From the NCBI GenBank assembly GCA_021779435.1, contig JAJYAR010000078.1:1-8789 (forward strand): a stretch of DNA of 8,789 nucleotides, written 5' to 3'. The number at the start of each line of letters is the position of its first letter. Positions within the stretch are counted from its first letter, which is position 1. The notes beneath the pieces were generated by a model. The model was not told the origin of the DNA. It was given only the letters and a program-made list of their open reading frames with translations, and did no database searches. This DNA comes from a bacterium. Its GTDB lineage: Bacteria; Verrucomicrobiota; Verrucomicrobiae; JAJYAR01. Shown piece after piece: positions 1 through 6,687 of the stretch. A program made the position numbers and the translations under genes.

Positions 1-1
1 G

Positions 2-286
2 CTCACGATCGCCACCCGCGCCGAGGGGGAAGCGGTGGAAGTGCTGGTGGCCGACACGGGGATTGGAATTTCGGAAGAGGACAAGGAAAAATTGTTCCTG
101 CCGTATTTCTCCACCAAGAATCGCGGCACGGGGCTGGGCCTGGCCATCGTGAGCCGCATTCTTGCGGACCATGGCGCCTCGATCCGCGTGGAGGACAACG
201 CCCCCACCGGAGCGCGTTTCTTTATCGAGATTCCGCTGCCAACCGAGCATGAGGCGGCGGCGGTGACGAGCGAGGCGTCCGCTTGA
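2..286 (+). CDS. Sensor histidine kinase, C-terminal ATPase part (5' end outside window)
   Basis: This is the tail of a histidine kinase, about 94 residues of the HATPase_c (GHKL) domain. The ATP-binding boxes are visible in order: the G1 box DTGIGI, an F-box-like segment around LFLPYFSTK, and the G2 box GTGLGLAIV. The last strand (FFIEIPLP) is followed by a short Ala/Glu-rich tail. The sensor, HAMP/PAS and His-phosphotransfer parts lie left of the window. The frame is open to the left edge, so the GTG at 35 is not a real start. The stop codon overlaps the start of the response regulator, so the two are almost certainly co-translated as a two-component pair. The PYFSTK/GTGLGLAIV spacing is typical of NtrB/NtrY-type kinases, which fits the NtrX-like partner. 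The stimulus cannot be told from this fragment. Confidence 0.93.
   Translation, partial: LTIATRAEGEAVEVLVADTGIGISEEDKEKLFLPYFSTKNRGTGLGLAIVSRILADHGASIRVEDNAPTGARFFIEIPLPTEHEAAAVTSEASA
272..275 (+). promoter_or_regulatory. Shine-Dalgarno site for the TTG-started response regulator
   Basis: GAGG lies seven bases before the TTG at 283, inside the end of the kinase gene. It supports TTG as the start. There is an in-frame stop at 250-252, and no ATG or GTG occurs in that frame between it and the receiver motif VVDDE. Confidence 0.5.
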
Positions 287-1644
287 GGCCGGCGCGGCTG
301 CTCGTCGTCGACGACGAGCCACTGATTCGCCAGTCGCTGTGCGGCGTGCTCGAGGACGAGGGCTACCAGGCGGCCGCGGTGGCGACCGGGGAGGAGTGTC
401 TGGCCGAGATCGGCCGCACGAACTACGATCTGGTTCTGCTCGACATCTGGCTTCCGGGGATGGATGGCCTCGACGTGCTGGCGCGGATTCAGGAGATTCC
501 TCTGCCGGCGCGGCCCGCGGTGATCGGCATCAGCGGGCACGGCACGATCGAGACGGCGGTGAAAGCGACCAAGCTGGGCGCGTTCGATTTTCTGGAAAAG
601 CCGCTCACCATCGAGAAAGTCAGCGTGGTGGTGAAGAACGCGCTGCAGCAGCGGCGGCTGGAGATCGAGTTGCAGCGCTTCAAGCAGGAGGACTCGCCGG
701 CCAACATCATCGGCGAGAGCGTGCCGATGAAGGCGCTGCGCCAGCAGCTTGCGCTGATGGCGGCCACCAACGGCCGAGTGCTGATTTACGGGGAGAGCGG
801 GACGGGCAAGGAACTTGTGGCGCACGCGATTCACAAGATCAGCCCGCGCGCCGAAGGCCCGTTCATTGAAGTGAACTGCGCCGCCATCCCGGAGGAGATG
901 ATCGAGAGCGAGTTGTTCGGGCATCGCAAGGGCAGCTTTCCCGGCGCGGTGGAGGAGAAGCCCGGCAAGCTGCAGAAGGCGGACGGCGGAACGCTCTTTT
1001 TGGACGAAGTGGGCGACATGAGCCTGAAGACACAGGCCAAGGTGCTGCGGGCGATCGACGAGCAGCGGTTCGAGCCGGTGGGCGCGGCGGCATCGATTCA
1101 GGTGGACGCGCGCGTGGTGGCGTCGACGAACAAGAATCTGGAAGAGGAGATCGAGCGCGGAAATTTTCGCGAGGACTTGTTCTACCGGCTGAACGTGATT
1201 CCGTTCTACGTGCCGCCGCTGCGCGAGCGCATCGAGGACGTGCCGCTGCTGGCCGGGCATTTTCTGAAGGAGTTCACCACCGCCTACGGGCGCAAGCCGA
1301 AGGAACTGACGCCGGAGGCGCTGGACGCACTGCGGGATTACCCGTGGCCGGGCAATGTGCGCGAGTTGCGCAATCTGATGGAGCGGATCGTGATCATGAA
1401 TCCGCAACAGCGCATCGAGGCGCGGCACATTCCGCTGCATCCGAACAAGCGCGCGGTGTTCGACCGTCCGGCCGAACGCTACGGGAGCCTCCAGGAAGTG
1501 CGCGCCGCCGCCGAGCGCGACTACATTTTGAAGAAGCTCGAAGAGGCCAAGGGCAACGTGACGCGGACGGCGGAACTGCTGGGCCTCGAGCGGAGCAATC
1601 TGTACCGCAAGATGCGGGCGCTGGGCATCGCGCCGAAGGAATAA
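283..1644 (+). CDS. Sigma-54-type response regulator, NtrX-like (receiver, AAA+, Fis HTH)
   Basis: Response regulator of 453 aa, the usual length for NtrC/NtrX proteins. The receiver domain is at about residues 4-120, with acidic pocket D10/D11, phospho-acceptor D54 (LLDIW), S84 and K106 (EKP). The AAA+ domain is at about 141-370, with Walker A GESGTGKE (170-177), Walker B FLDEVGD (about 239-245) and an arginine-finger region near FREDLFYRLN. A Fis-type helix-turn-helix lies at about 424-448 (NVTRTAELLGLERSNLYRKM). The loop that normally reads GAFTGA and touches sigma-54 reads GSFPGA at residues 217-222, so the conserved Thr is Pro. From the family, it should bind upstream sites and act on transcription after phosphorylation by the kinase. 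Because of the changed loop, whether it still remodels sigma-54 polymerase is uncertain. It starts with TTG, overlapping the kinase stop by four bases (TTGA). NtrX-like is inferred from overall resemblance; other NtrC-family names are possible. Confidence 0.9.
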   Translation: MRPARLLVVDDEPLIRQSLCGVLEDEGYQAAAVATGEECLAEIGRTNYDLVLLDIWLPGMDGLDVLARIQEIPLPARPAVIGISGHGTIETAVKATKLGAFDFLEKPLTIEKVSVVVKNALQQRRLEIELQRFKQEDSPANIIGESVPMKALRQQLALMAATNGRVLIYGESGTGKELVAHAIHKISPRAEGPFIEVNCAAIPEEMIESELFGHRKGSFPGAVEEKPGKLQKADGGTLFLDEVGDMSLKTQAKVLRAIDEQRFEPVGAAASIQVDARVVASTNKNLEEEIERGNFREDLFYRLNVIPFYVPPLRERIEDVPLLAGHFLKEFTTAYGRKPKELTPEALDALRDYPWPGNVRELRNLMERIVIMNPQQRIEARHIPLHPNKRAVFDRPAERYGSLQEVRAAAERDYILKKLEEAKGNVTRTAELLGLERSNLYRKMRALGIAPKE

Positions 1645-1695
1645 GCGGGTTTCGGCGCGGCAGGGCACACGCGGCAAGAGGACCGTGAAACCGGC

Positions 1696-1701
1696 TACAC
1701 T
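1696..1701 (+). promoter_or_regulatory. Possible -10 element (TACACT) for the GH3 gene
   Basis: TACACT matches the -10 consensus at four of six positions and sits 20 bases before the ATG at 1722. This would give a leader of roughly a dozen bases. No convincing -35 element is present upstream. The 77-base gap has no clear terminator, so read-through from the regulator gene is also possible. Confidence 0.3.
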
Positions 1702-1721
1702 CGTACCCGGAAAGTCCTCCT

Positions 1722-3980
1722 ATGAAACTGACTGCCGTTGTCGCGTTGTCGCTCACCGCCGGCGCTGCGTTTGCGCAGGCGATTCCCGAGGCCCAGGTCC
1801 GGCGGCGCGCCGAAGGGCTGCTCGCCAAGATGACGCCGGAGGAAAAGATCGGCCAGCTTTCGCAGATGTTCTACGGCATCATCCCCGGAATGAAGATCTC
1901 GGACGACATCATCCGCCAGGGCAAGATCGGGTCGTTCCTGATGATCACCGACCCGGTGCTGGCGAACCGCCTACAGCATGTCGCGGTAGACGAGTCGCGG
2001 CTGCACATCCCGCTGCTGTACGGGTTCGACGTGATCCACGGCTTCCACACGATCTTCCCGGTTCCGCTCGCGATGGCGGCTTCGTGGGATCGCGAGCTGA
2101 TTGAGCGCGTGCAGGGACTCGCGGCGCGCGAAGCCTCGGCCGTGGGCGTGCGGTGGACGTTCGCGCCGATGGTCGACATTGCGCGGGATCCGCGTTGGGG
2201 ACGCATTGTGGAAGGCGCGGGCGAGGATCCGTACCTCGGGTCGAAGGTTGCCGCGGCGCAGGTTCGCGGGTTTCAAGGGCCTTACGACGGGGCGGCGGAT
2301 CACGTGCTGGCGTGCGTGAAACACTTCGCCGGTTACGGGGCGGCCGACGGCGGGCGCGACTACGACTCCTCGTGGGTTCCCGAGGACCGGATGTGGAACG
2401 TGTACCTGCCTCCGTTCCACGCGGCTGTCGAGGCGGGCTCGGCGAGCCTGATGCCGGCTTACATGGACTTGAACGGCATTCCGGCGACGGCGAACACATT
2501 CCTGCTGCGGGAGGTGCTGCGCAAGGCGTGGAAGTTCCAGGGCTTCGTGGTGAGCGACGCGTTCTCGGTGCGCGACCTGCAGACGCACGGCTTCGCGGCC
2601 ACGCCTGAAGACGCGGCGTTCCGCGCGTTCACGGCCGGCGTGGATATGGATATGGGCAGCATGACTTATTCCAAGCAACTGCCGGCATTGCTGCAAAGCG
2701 GGAAAATCTCGAAGACGGAGCTCGATGCCGCGGTGCTGCGGCTGCTCGAGGCGAAGATCCGGCTGGGCCTGTTCGAACATCCTTATGTGGACGTGTCGCG
2801 CGTGGCGACGGTGTTTGACATGGCTTCGACGCGCGAGGCGGCCCGCGAAGCCGGAGCGCGCGTGGCCGTGCTGCTTCGCAATGAAGGCAACGTGCTGCCG
2901 CTAGCGAAAAGCATTCAACGCGTGGCGGTCATCGGACCTCTGGGCAACACCGACGATCTACTGGGTTCCTGGACGCTCGCCAACGCACACGAACATGCGG
3001 TCACGGTGGTGGATGGCATCCGCGAGAAACTGGGCTCGAATGCCCGCGTCGAAGCGGCGCCGGGCGTGCAGATTGCGCGCCGCTATCCGTCCTTCTTCGA
3101 CATGCTGCTGGGCGCTAAGCCCGAGCCGAAGTGGGACGCCGAGCGGGTGAAGGCCGAGTTTTCCCGCGCGGTGGACCTGGCGCGCAACTCGGACGCGGTT
3201 GTGCTCGCGCTTGGGGAAAAGCAACAGATGAGCGGGGAAGCGGCGTCGCGCTCCTCGATCGACCTGCCCGGCGAGCAGGAGCAACTGCTTGAAGCGGTGG
3301 CGGCGGTGGGCAAGCCCACGGTGCTGGTGCTGATCAACGGGCGGCCGCTGAACCTGACGGGCGCCGCGGCTCACGTGCCCGCAATTGTCGAAGCGTGGTA
3401 TCCGGGCGTTGAAGGCGGCAACTCGATCGCCGATGTGTTATTCGGCGATGCGAATCCCGGCGGCAAACTGCCGGTTACCTTCCCGCGCTCGACCGGCCAG
3501 ATTCCGATTTACTACGCGCACAACCTGACGCATCAGCCCGACACCTCCGCGGGGTTCACCTCGCGGTATTGGGACGAGCCTTCTTCCCCGCTCTACCCGT
3601 TCGGATACGGGCTGAGCTACACGCAATTCGCGTTCTCGAACCTTCGCGTGAGCGCGCCGTCCGTGGCCCGGGGCGGTAAAATCACCGTCTCGGTCGATGT
3701 CGAAAATACCGGGCAACGCGCGGGCGACGAGGTGGTTCAGCTTTACATCCACCAGCGCTCGGGCAGTGCTTCGCGTCCGGTGAGGGAACTGAAGGGATTC
3801 GAACGCGTGCCTCTCGCCGCCGGGCAGAAGCGCACCATCGAGTTCGCGCTTGGCGCGGAGGAGCGGCGATACTGGAATTCCGCGAAGCACGGATGGGTGG
3901 AGGACGCCTCGAAGTTCGACGTATGGGCGGGCGGGGATTCCACCGCGTCGCCGCACACGACGTTCGACGTGAGCGAATAG
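1722..3980 (+). CDS. bglX: Secreted GH3 beta-glucosidase, BglX-like
   Basis: Family 3 glycoside hydrolase of 752 aa, close to the size of E. coli BglX. It should remove terminal beta-linked glucose (or a related sugar) from oligosaccharides by a retaining mechanism. A Sec signal peptide (residues 1 to about 19, cleavage after AFA) places it in the periplasm or outside the cell. The N-terminal barrel covers about 30-345 and includes the GAGEDPYL loop, K200-H201 (VKHFAGYG) and the nucleophile D279 in VVSDAF. The second alpha/beta domain covers about 385-625, with the likely acid/base E506 in MSGEAASRS, as in BglX. PFGYGLSYT then leads into a C-terminal fibronectin III-like domain at about 650-725. 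No catalytic residue is missing. The ATG is preceded only by a weak GGAAAG. It follows the two-component genes in the same direction, but a regulatory link is not shown. The exact sugar preference (glucose, xylose, GlcNAc) cannot be read from sequence alone. Confidence 0.95.
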   Translation: MKLTAVVALSLTAGAAFAQAIPEAQVRRRAEGLLAKMTPEEKIGQLSQMFYGIIPGMKISDDIIRQGKIGSFLMITDPVLANRLQHVAVDESRLHIPLLYGFDVIHGFHTIFPVPLAMAASWDRELIERVQGLAAREASAVGVRWTFAPMVDIARDPRWGRIVEGAGEDPYLGSKVAAAQVRGFQGPYDGAADHVLACVKHFAGYGAADGGRDYDSSWVPEDRMWNVYLPPFHAAVEAGSASLMPAYMDLNGIPATANTFLLREVLRKAWKFQGFVVSDAFSVRDLQTHGFAATPEDAAFRAFTAGVDMDMGSMTYSKQLPALLQSGKISKTELDAAVLRLLEAKIRLGLFEHPYVDVSRVATVFDMASTREAAREAGARVAVLLRNEGNVLPLAKSIQRVAVIGPLGNTDDLLGSWTLANAHEHAVTVVDGIREKLGSNARVEAAPGVQIARRYPSFFDMLLGAKPEPKWDAERVKAEFSRAVDLARNSDAVVLALGEKQQMSGEAASRSSIDLPGEQEQLLEAVAAVGKPTVLVLINGRPLNLTGAAAHVPAIVEAWYPGVEGGNSIADVLFGDANPGGKLPVTFPRSTGQIPIYYAHNLTHQPDTSAGFTSRYWDEPSSPLYPFGYGLSYTQFAFSNLRVSAPSVARGGKITVSVDVENTGQRAGDEVVQLYIHQRSGSASRPVRELKGFERVPLAAGQKRTIEFALGAEERRYWNSAKHGWVEDASKFDVWAGGDSTASPHTTFDVSE

Positions 3981-4326
3981 CGTTCGCGATGGCGGGCCGA
4001 TAGCCGGGCAACGGCCGGGAGGAGACCAGCATTAGCGAAAAACCTAGGGTTTAGTAATCGGATTTCTGCTGATGAGGGGGCGCCGATGGTGGTTTCCGGC
4101 CACGGCTGGCACGAGTGGAACGAGCGGGAAGAACACGCCTAGAGATAGTATTTGCGGGAACAGCGCCTGGAGTATCGCGACTGGAACCGATGCAACGGGC
4201 GGGAGCAACGCGCCTACTGGCGGTGGCGACACCGGCACCCCGACGGGGGCTACGGTCCCGGATACGGCGACCGTTGAGGCAGGATCGAGGCGGCGCGCCG
4301 TACCGGCGACGCGCCACCCCTTGTTA
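3981..4326. other. Convergent intergenic region without an intact gene
   Basis: This gap lies between the stop of the GH3 gene and the stop of the minus-strand lipoprotein gene. Its middle holds the gene remnant listed separately. The first 105 bases contain only a short hairpin (AAACC-TAG-GGTTT, 4040-4052) and a weak GGCCG/CGGCC pairing near 4000. Neither is followed by a T-run, so no intrinsic terminator can be called. The last 49 bases show nothing recognisable. Confidence 0.5.
4086..4277 (+). pseudogene. Remnant of a small Acidobacteria-type secreted protein (YWxWRH motif), broken by two amber codons
   Basis: Reading this stretch in the frame of the ATG at 4086 gives a Trp/Tyr/Arg/His-rich sequence: HGWHEWNEREEHA, then TAG (4140-4142), Arg, TAG (4146-4148), then YLREQRLEYRDWN and REQRAYWRWRHRHPD, a Gly/Tyr tail, and TGA at 4275-4277. 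This resembles, from memory, a group of short exported acidobacterial proteins of unknown function. They carry a pattern like W(N/D)xREExAYRxYL...YxxF...Q..YWxWRHxHPD. The first TAG falls where that pattern has Tyr, so one base change would explain it. No signal peptide or ribosome binding site is recognisable upstream, so the 5' end looks lost or diverged and the true left boundary is unknown. The match after the stops is long enough that chance is unlikely. Suppression of UAG is possible in principle but less likely than decay. Confidence 0.55.
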
Positions 4327-5046
4327 CTACTGATTTGGGGACGATGGAGGATTCGCCGGTTGAGCGGGAGGAGCCGATGAACCCGGTCCCGAACCCGATC
4401 CGCCCGGCGCCGGCAGGGGAACGATCACTACGTCGTCCTGGTCGGACTGAATCGTGGCCGAGCCGCAGTCGGTGTTGTTGCCGTCGGAGTCGAACTTGCA
4501 GCCGTAGATGCCGGCCTCGCCGACCGAGCATTCTCCGGCGTCGAGTTCGGCCACCCACCAGCCTGAACCGGTGGGTTTCTTGAGCGTATTGCCTTTGCCG
4601 TAGACGGCCATCAGAGTCGAGCCGTCGGCCGACTGCCCGTTCCGGCACTGGAAGGAACGGTCCTTGCTGACATAAAGGACTTTATGATGATTGTCCCAGG
4701 CGACGTCGGTCGTCACCGGGTTGCCGGATCCGTCCACGTCGATATCCTCGGTCCAGAACGAGTGGGCCACGCCACCGGGATGGCCCTTGACGCTAATGGA
4801 AGCCTTTCCCTTGCCAAACGTGCCGGCCACTTTTTGTTTCGTCGCCTTCGGGCCGGGCTTGGGAGCATCGGCCTTCGCCTTCACGGCCGGACTGACTTTG
4901 ATATCCGGCACCGAGGGCGGCGGCGGCGCTGGGTTGGCGCCCTCCTTCTTTTCTTCGGGGGCCGGCGCCTTGCTGCACGCTGTGAGAAGCAACAGCGAAG
5001 CAACGGGAATCAATGCGATAAGAATGCCAAAACGCGTGCGCTTCAT
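4327..5046 (-). CDS. Lipoprotein of unknown function with a cysteine-containing, Asp-rich domain
   Basis: A 239-aa lipoprotein. The ATG at 5046 is chosen because it follows AAGGAG and begins a classic lipoprotein signal: MKRTR, a hydrophobic stretch (about 7-21) and lipobox LTAC with lipidated C24. Ser at +2 suggests the outer membrane. Residues 26-72 form a Pro/Lys/Ala-rich linker. A compact domain at about 73-210 follows, with GHPGGVAHSFWTEDIDVDG, a WDNHHKVLYV strand, YGKGNT and GSGWWVAELD. Its four cysteines (C134, C173, C183, C194) could form two disulfides. Two Asp-rich loops (DIDVDGSGN near 101-109 and DSDGNN near 186-191) resemble calcium-binding loops but are not proof. The last 26 residues are Gly/Ser/Pro-rich and disordered. 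I do not recognise a named family; similar domains seem to occur in acidobacterial hypothetical proteins (memory, unchecked). It is probably transcribed alone or from the unit upstream. Confidence 0.88.
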   Translation of the reverse strand: MKRTRFGILIALIPVASLLLLTACSKAPAPEEKKEGANPAPPPPSVPDIKVSPAVKAKADAPKPGPKATKQKVAGTFGKGKASISVKGHPGGVAHSFWTEDIDVDGSGNPVTTDVAWDNHHKVLYVSKDRSFQCRNGQSADGSTLMAVYGKGNTLKKPTGSGWWVAELDAGECSVGEAGIYGCKFDSDGNNTDCGSATIQSDQDDVVIVPLPAPGGSGSGPGSSAPPAQPANPPSSPNQ

Positions 5047-5049
5047 AGT

Positions 5050-5055
5050 CTCCTT
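5050..5055 (-). promoter_or_regulatory. Shine-Dalgarno site (AAGGAG) of the lipoprotein gene
   Basis: On the minus strand AAGGAG lies three bases before the ATG at 5046. It decides the start against an in-frame upstream codon at 5109, which would put a basic 21-residue extension in front of the lipoprotein signal. Confidence 0.7.
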
Positions 5056-5127
5056 CTTCCGGCGACGCCGCCGGGGCCACCCCGGGCCCGCAACAGCGCG
5101 CGGAACCATTCTCGCACTATGCAGCAG

Positions 5128-5160
5128 CTAAAGACCGAACCGCTTTCCTTTTGGCTCCGG
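5128..5160 (-). terminator. Weak candidate terminator after the SDR gene
   Basis: Just after the SDR stop codon, the minus strand can pair CCGGAGCC (5160-5153) with GGTTCGG (5141-5135). The stem has one bulge and one G-T pair, with an A-rich 11-base loop, and is followed by TCTTTA. The stem is imperfect and the T-run short, so transcription may continue into the lipoprotein gene. Confidence 0.22.
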
Positions 5161-5161
5161 G

Positions 5162-6661
5162 TCAGGTAGCCGCGGCGACGCGCAGGGCTTCCCGTTCAAT
5201 ACCGAGCAACATCCCCCGAAAAACGATGTGGTGGAAGGGGACGACGGCGTACCAGTAGAGCAGGCCGAAGAGCCCGCGGGGCTTGAAGAGCGCGATCTGG
5301 CGGAGCGTGCAGTGAGCGCGGTCCCACGGCTCGATGCGGAACTCAAGCAGCGCCTCGCCGGGGAGCTTCATTTCGGCCCGAAGCGAGAGACGGCGGCCGG
5401 CTTCGTAACCGGTGACGCGCCAGAAGTCGAGCGCTTCGCCAAAGCCGACCGCCTCCGGGTCCCGACGGCCGCGCCGGAGGCCCGGCCCGCCGGCCAGGCG
5501 GTCCATCCAACCGCGGATGCGCCAGAGCCAGTCCGCTGCATACCAGCCGTTGCCGCCGCCAACCCGGCACACGGCTCGGAAAACGGTGCGGGAGGGCGCG
5601 TTGATCAGAATTTCGCGCACATCGCGAAACACGGTTCCGCCGGCCCAATCCGGGTCGCCCGGAATGGGCCCGGCCATCGACCAGGTGGTTTCGACATCGT
5701 TCTCGGCGATTTTGCACAACGCGGCGCGGATAGCGTCGCGGACGCTGAGCAGGGGCTGGGGCAGGATCTCACGAATGCGCTCGTCCCGGCAGACGACGGG
5801 ATTCCGCAGGCCTTCGGCAAGCGGCCGGGCGATGGTGTGGTTCAGAGGCGTCACCATGTGAATCCAGTACGAGCTGAGGCGCGAGTACGAACTGAGGCGC
5901 GGCGTGAGCACCGGCACGGGGAGAATGAGGCGCCGGCTCAAGCCCAGTTCTTCGGCCATGAGCTGCATCAGGTCGCGGTAGCAGAGGACGTCCGGGCCGC
6001 CGATGTCGAACACCTGGCCGGAGGTCCTGCGCTCGGCCAACGCTCCGGTGAGATAGCCGATGACGTTACGCACGGCGATGGGCTGGCACGGCGTGAACAC
6101 CCACTTCGGCGTGATCATGACGGGGAGCCGCTCGACGAGATACCGGAGAATCTCGAAGGCGGCCGAGCCGGAGCCGATGATCATGGCCGCGCGAAAGACA
6201 GTGACGGGCACGCCGGTGGAGGCGAGGGCGAGTTCTACTTCGCGGCGCGAGCTTAGATGCTCGCTTAACTCCGGCCCGGTCTCGCCGAGCCCGCCGAGAT
6301 AAATGATCCGCGGCAGCGATGCCATCGCCGCGGCGCAGGCGAAATTCTGCGCCAGCGCGAGGTCGGCGCCGGCATAGCCCCGCCCGGCGGAGTTCATGGA
6401 GTGGACAAGGTAGTAAGCGGCATCGCAGCCTTCGAGTCCCCGGGCAATCGATTCCGGATCTCCCAGGTTGGCTTTCTGCACCACCAAGCGCCGGTTCCGC
6501 GCCCACGAGCGGGACGTGAGTTTCCCCGGCGAACGCACCAGACAACTAACGTGATAGCCGGCCACGAGCAGCCGCGGCGCCAGGCGTCCTCCGATGTAGC
6601 CCGTCGCACCGGCGATCGCCACCTGCCCGCTCTTGGTCCCCTCGCCCAGCAAACCGCTCAC
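5162..6661 (-). CDS. YbjT-like NAD(P)-binding SDR protein with C-terminal DUF2867-type domain
   Basis: A 499-aa protein laid out like E. coli YbjT (476 aa). It has an atypical/extended SDR (NmrA-like) Rossmann domain at about 13-300 and a DUF2867-type domain at about 335-495. The nucleotide-binding motif is G18-A-T-G-Y-I-G24. R43 at the end of the second strand (CLVRSPGKL) suggests NADP(H). YYLVHSM (83-89) and the segment RAAMIIGSGSAAFEILR match YbjT closely. The classical Tyr-x-x-x-Lys catalytic pair is not obvious, so it may bind the cofactor without being a classical dehydrogenase. The C-terminal part keeps GGGNGWYAADWLWRIRGWMD and LLYWYAVVPFHHIVFRGM, a possible membrane-associated segment. 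The GTG start has a poor ribosome site; V14 is an alternative start. It lies 26 bases after the radical SAM gene and probably shares its mRNA. Residues near 255-266 contain a duplicated RLSSY unit (see repeat). The substrate is unknown. Confidence 0.9.
   Translation of the reverse strand: MSGLLGEGTKSGQVAIAGATGYIGGRLAPRLLVAGYHVSCLVRSPGKLTSRSWARNRRLVVQKANLGDPESIARGLEGCDAAYYLVHSMNSAGRGYAGADLALAQNFACAAAMASLPRIIYLGGLGETGPELSEHLSSRREVELALASTGVPVTVFRAAMIIGSGSAAFEILRYLVERLPVMITPKWVFTPCQPIAVRNVIGYLTGALAERRTSGQVFDIGGPDVLCYRDLMQLMAEELGLSRRLILPVPVLTPRLSSYSRLSSYWIHMVTPLNHTIARPLAEGLRNPVVCRDERIREILPQPLLSVRDAIRAALCKIAENDVETTWSMAGPIPGDPDWAGGTVFRDVREILINAPSRTVFRAVCRVGGGNGWYAADWLWRIRGWMDRLAGGPGLRRGRRDPEAVGFGEALDFWRVTGYEAGRRLSLRAEMKLPGEALLEFRIEPWDRAHCTLRQIALFKPRGLFGLLYWYAVVPFHHIVFRGMLLGIEREALRVAAAT
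5866..5901. repeat. 18-bp in-frame tandem duplication inside the SDR gene
   Basis: Two adjacent 18-base copies (5866-5883 and 5884-5901) differ at one base (GAGC versus GAAC). On the minus strand they encode six residues twice, giving RLSSYSRLSSYW. The frame is preserved. The E. coli YbjT sequence, recalled from memory, has no such repeat at this point (PTRWISVWF). Confidence 0.9.
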
Positions 6662-6687
6662 TCCGTTAAAAGCTCACAATCAGAAGC

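Noticed and set aside
1971..2780. Minus-strand open frame of 269 codons inside the GH3 gene
   Set aside because: It is antisense to the conserved GH3 barrel and has Arg/His-rich shadow composition.
4040..4052. Short hairpin AAACC-TAG-GGTTT as a terminator of the GH3 gene
   Set aside because: The stem has only five pairs, mostly A-T, with no following T-run.
4140..4148. Programmed UAG recoding (for example pyrrolysine) in the small gene remnant
   Set aside because: Two UAGs with one codon between them, no recognisable 5' gene start and no supporting genes make decay the simpler explanation.
5047..5109. N-terminal extension of the lipoprotein to an upstream in-frame start
   Set aside because: It would add a basic Arg-rich stretch before a perfect lipoprotein signal, and the Shine-Dalgarno site points to the ATG at 5046.
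5228..6256. Plus-strand open frame of 342 codons opposite the SDR gene
   Set aside because: No domain is recognisable, composition is shadow-like (Ala/Gly/Arg/Asp), and the opposite frame matches YbjT along its length.
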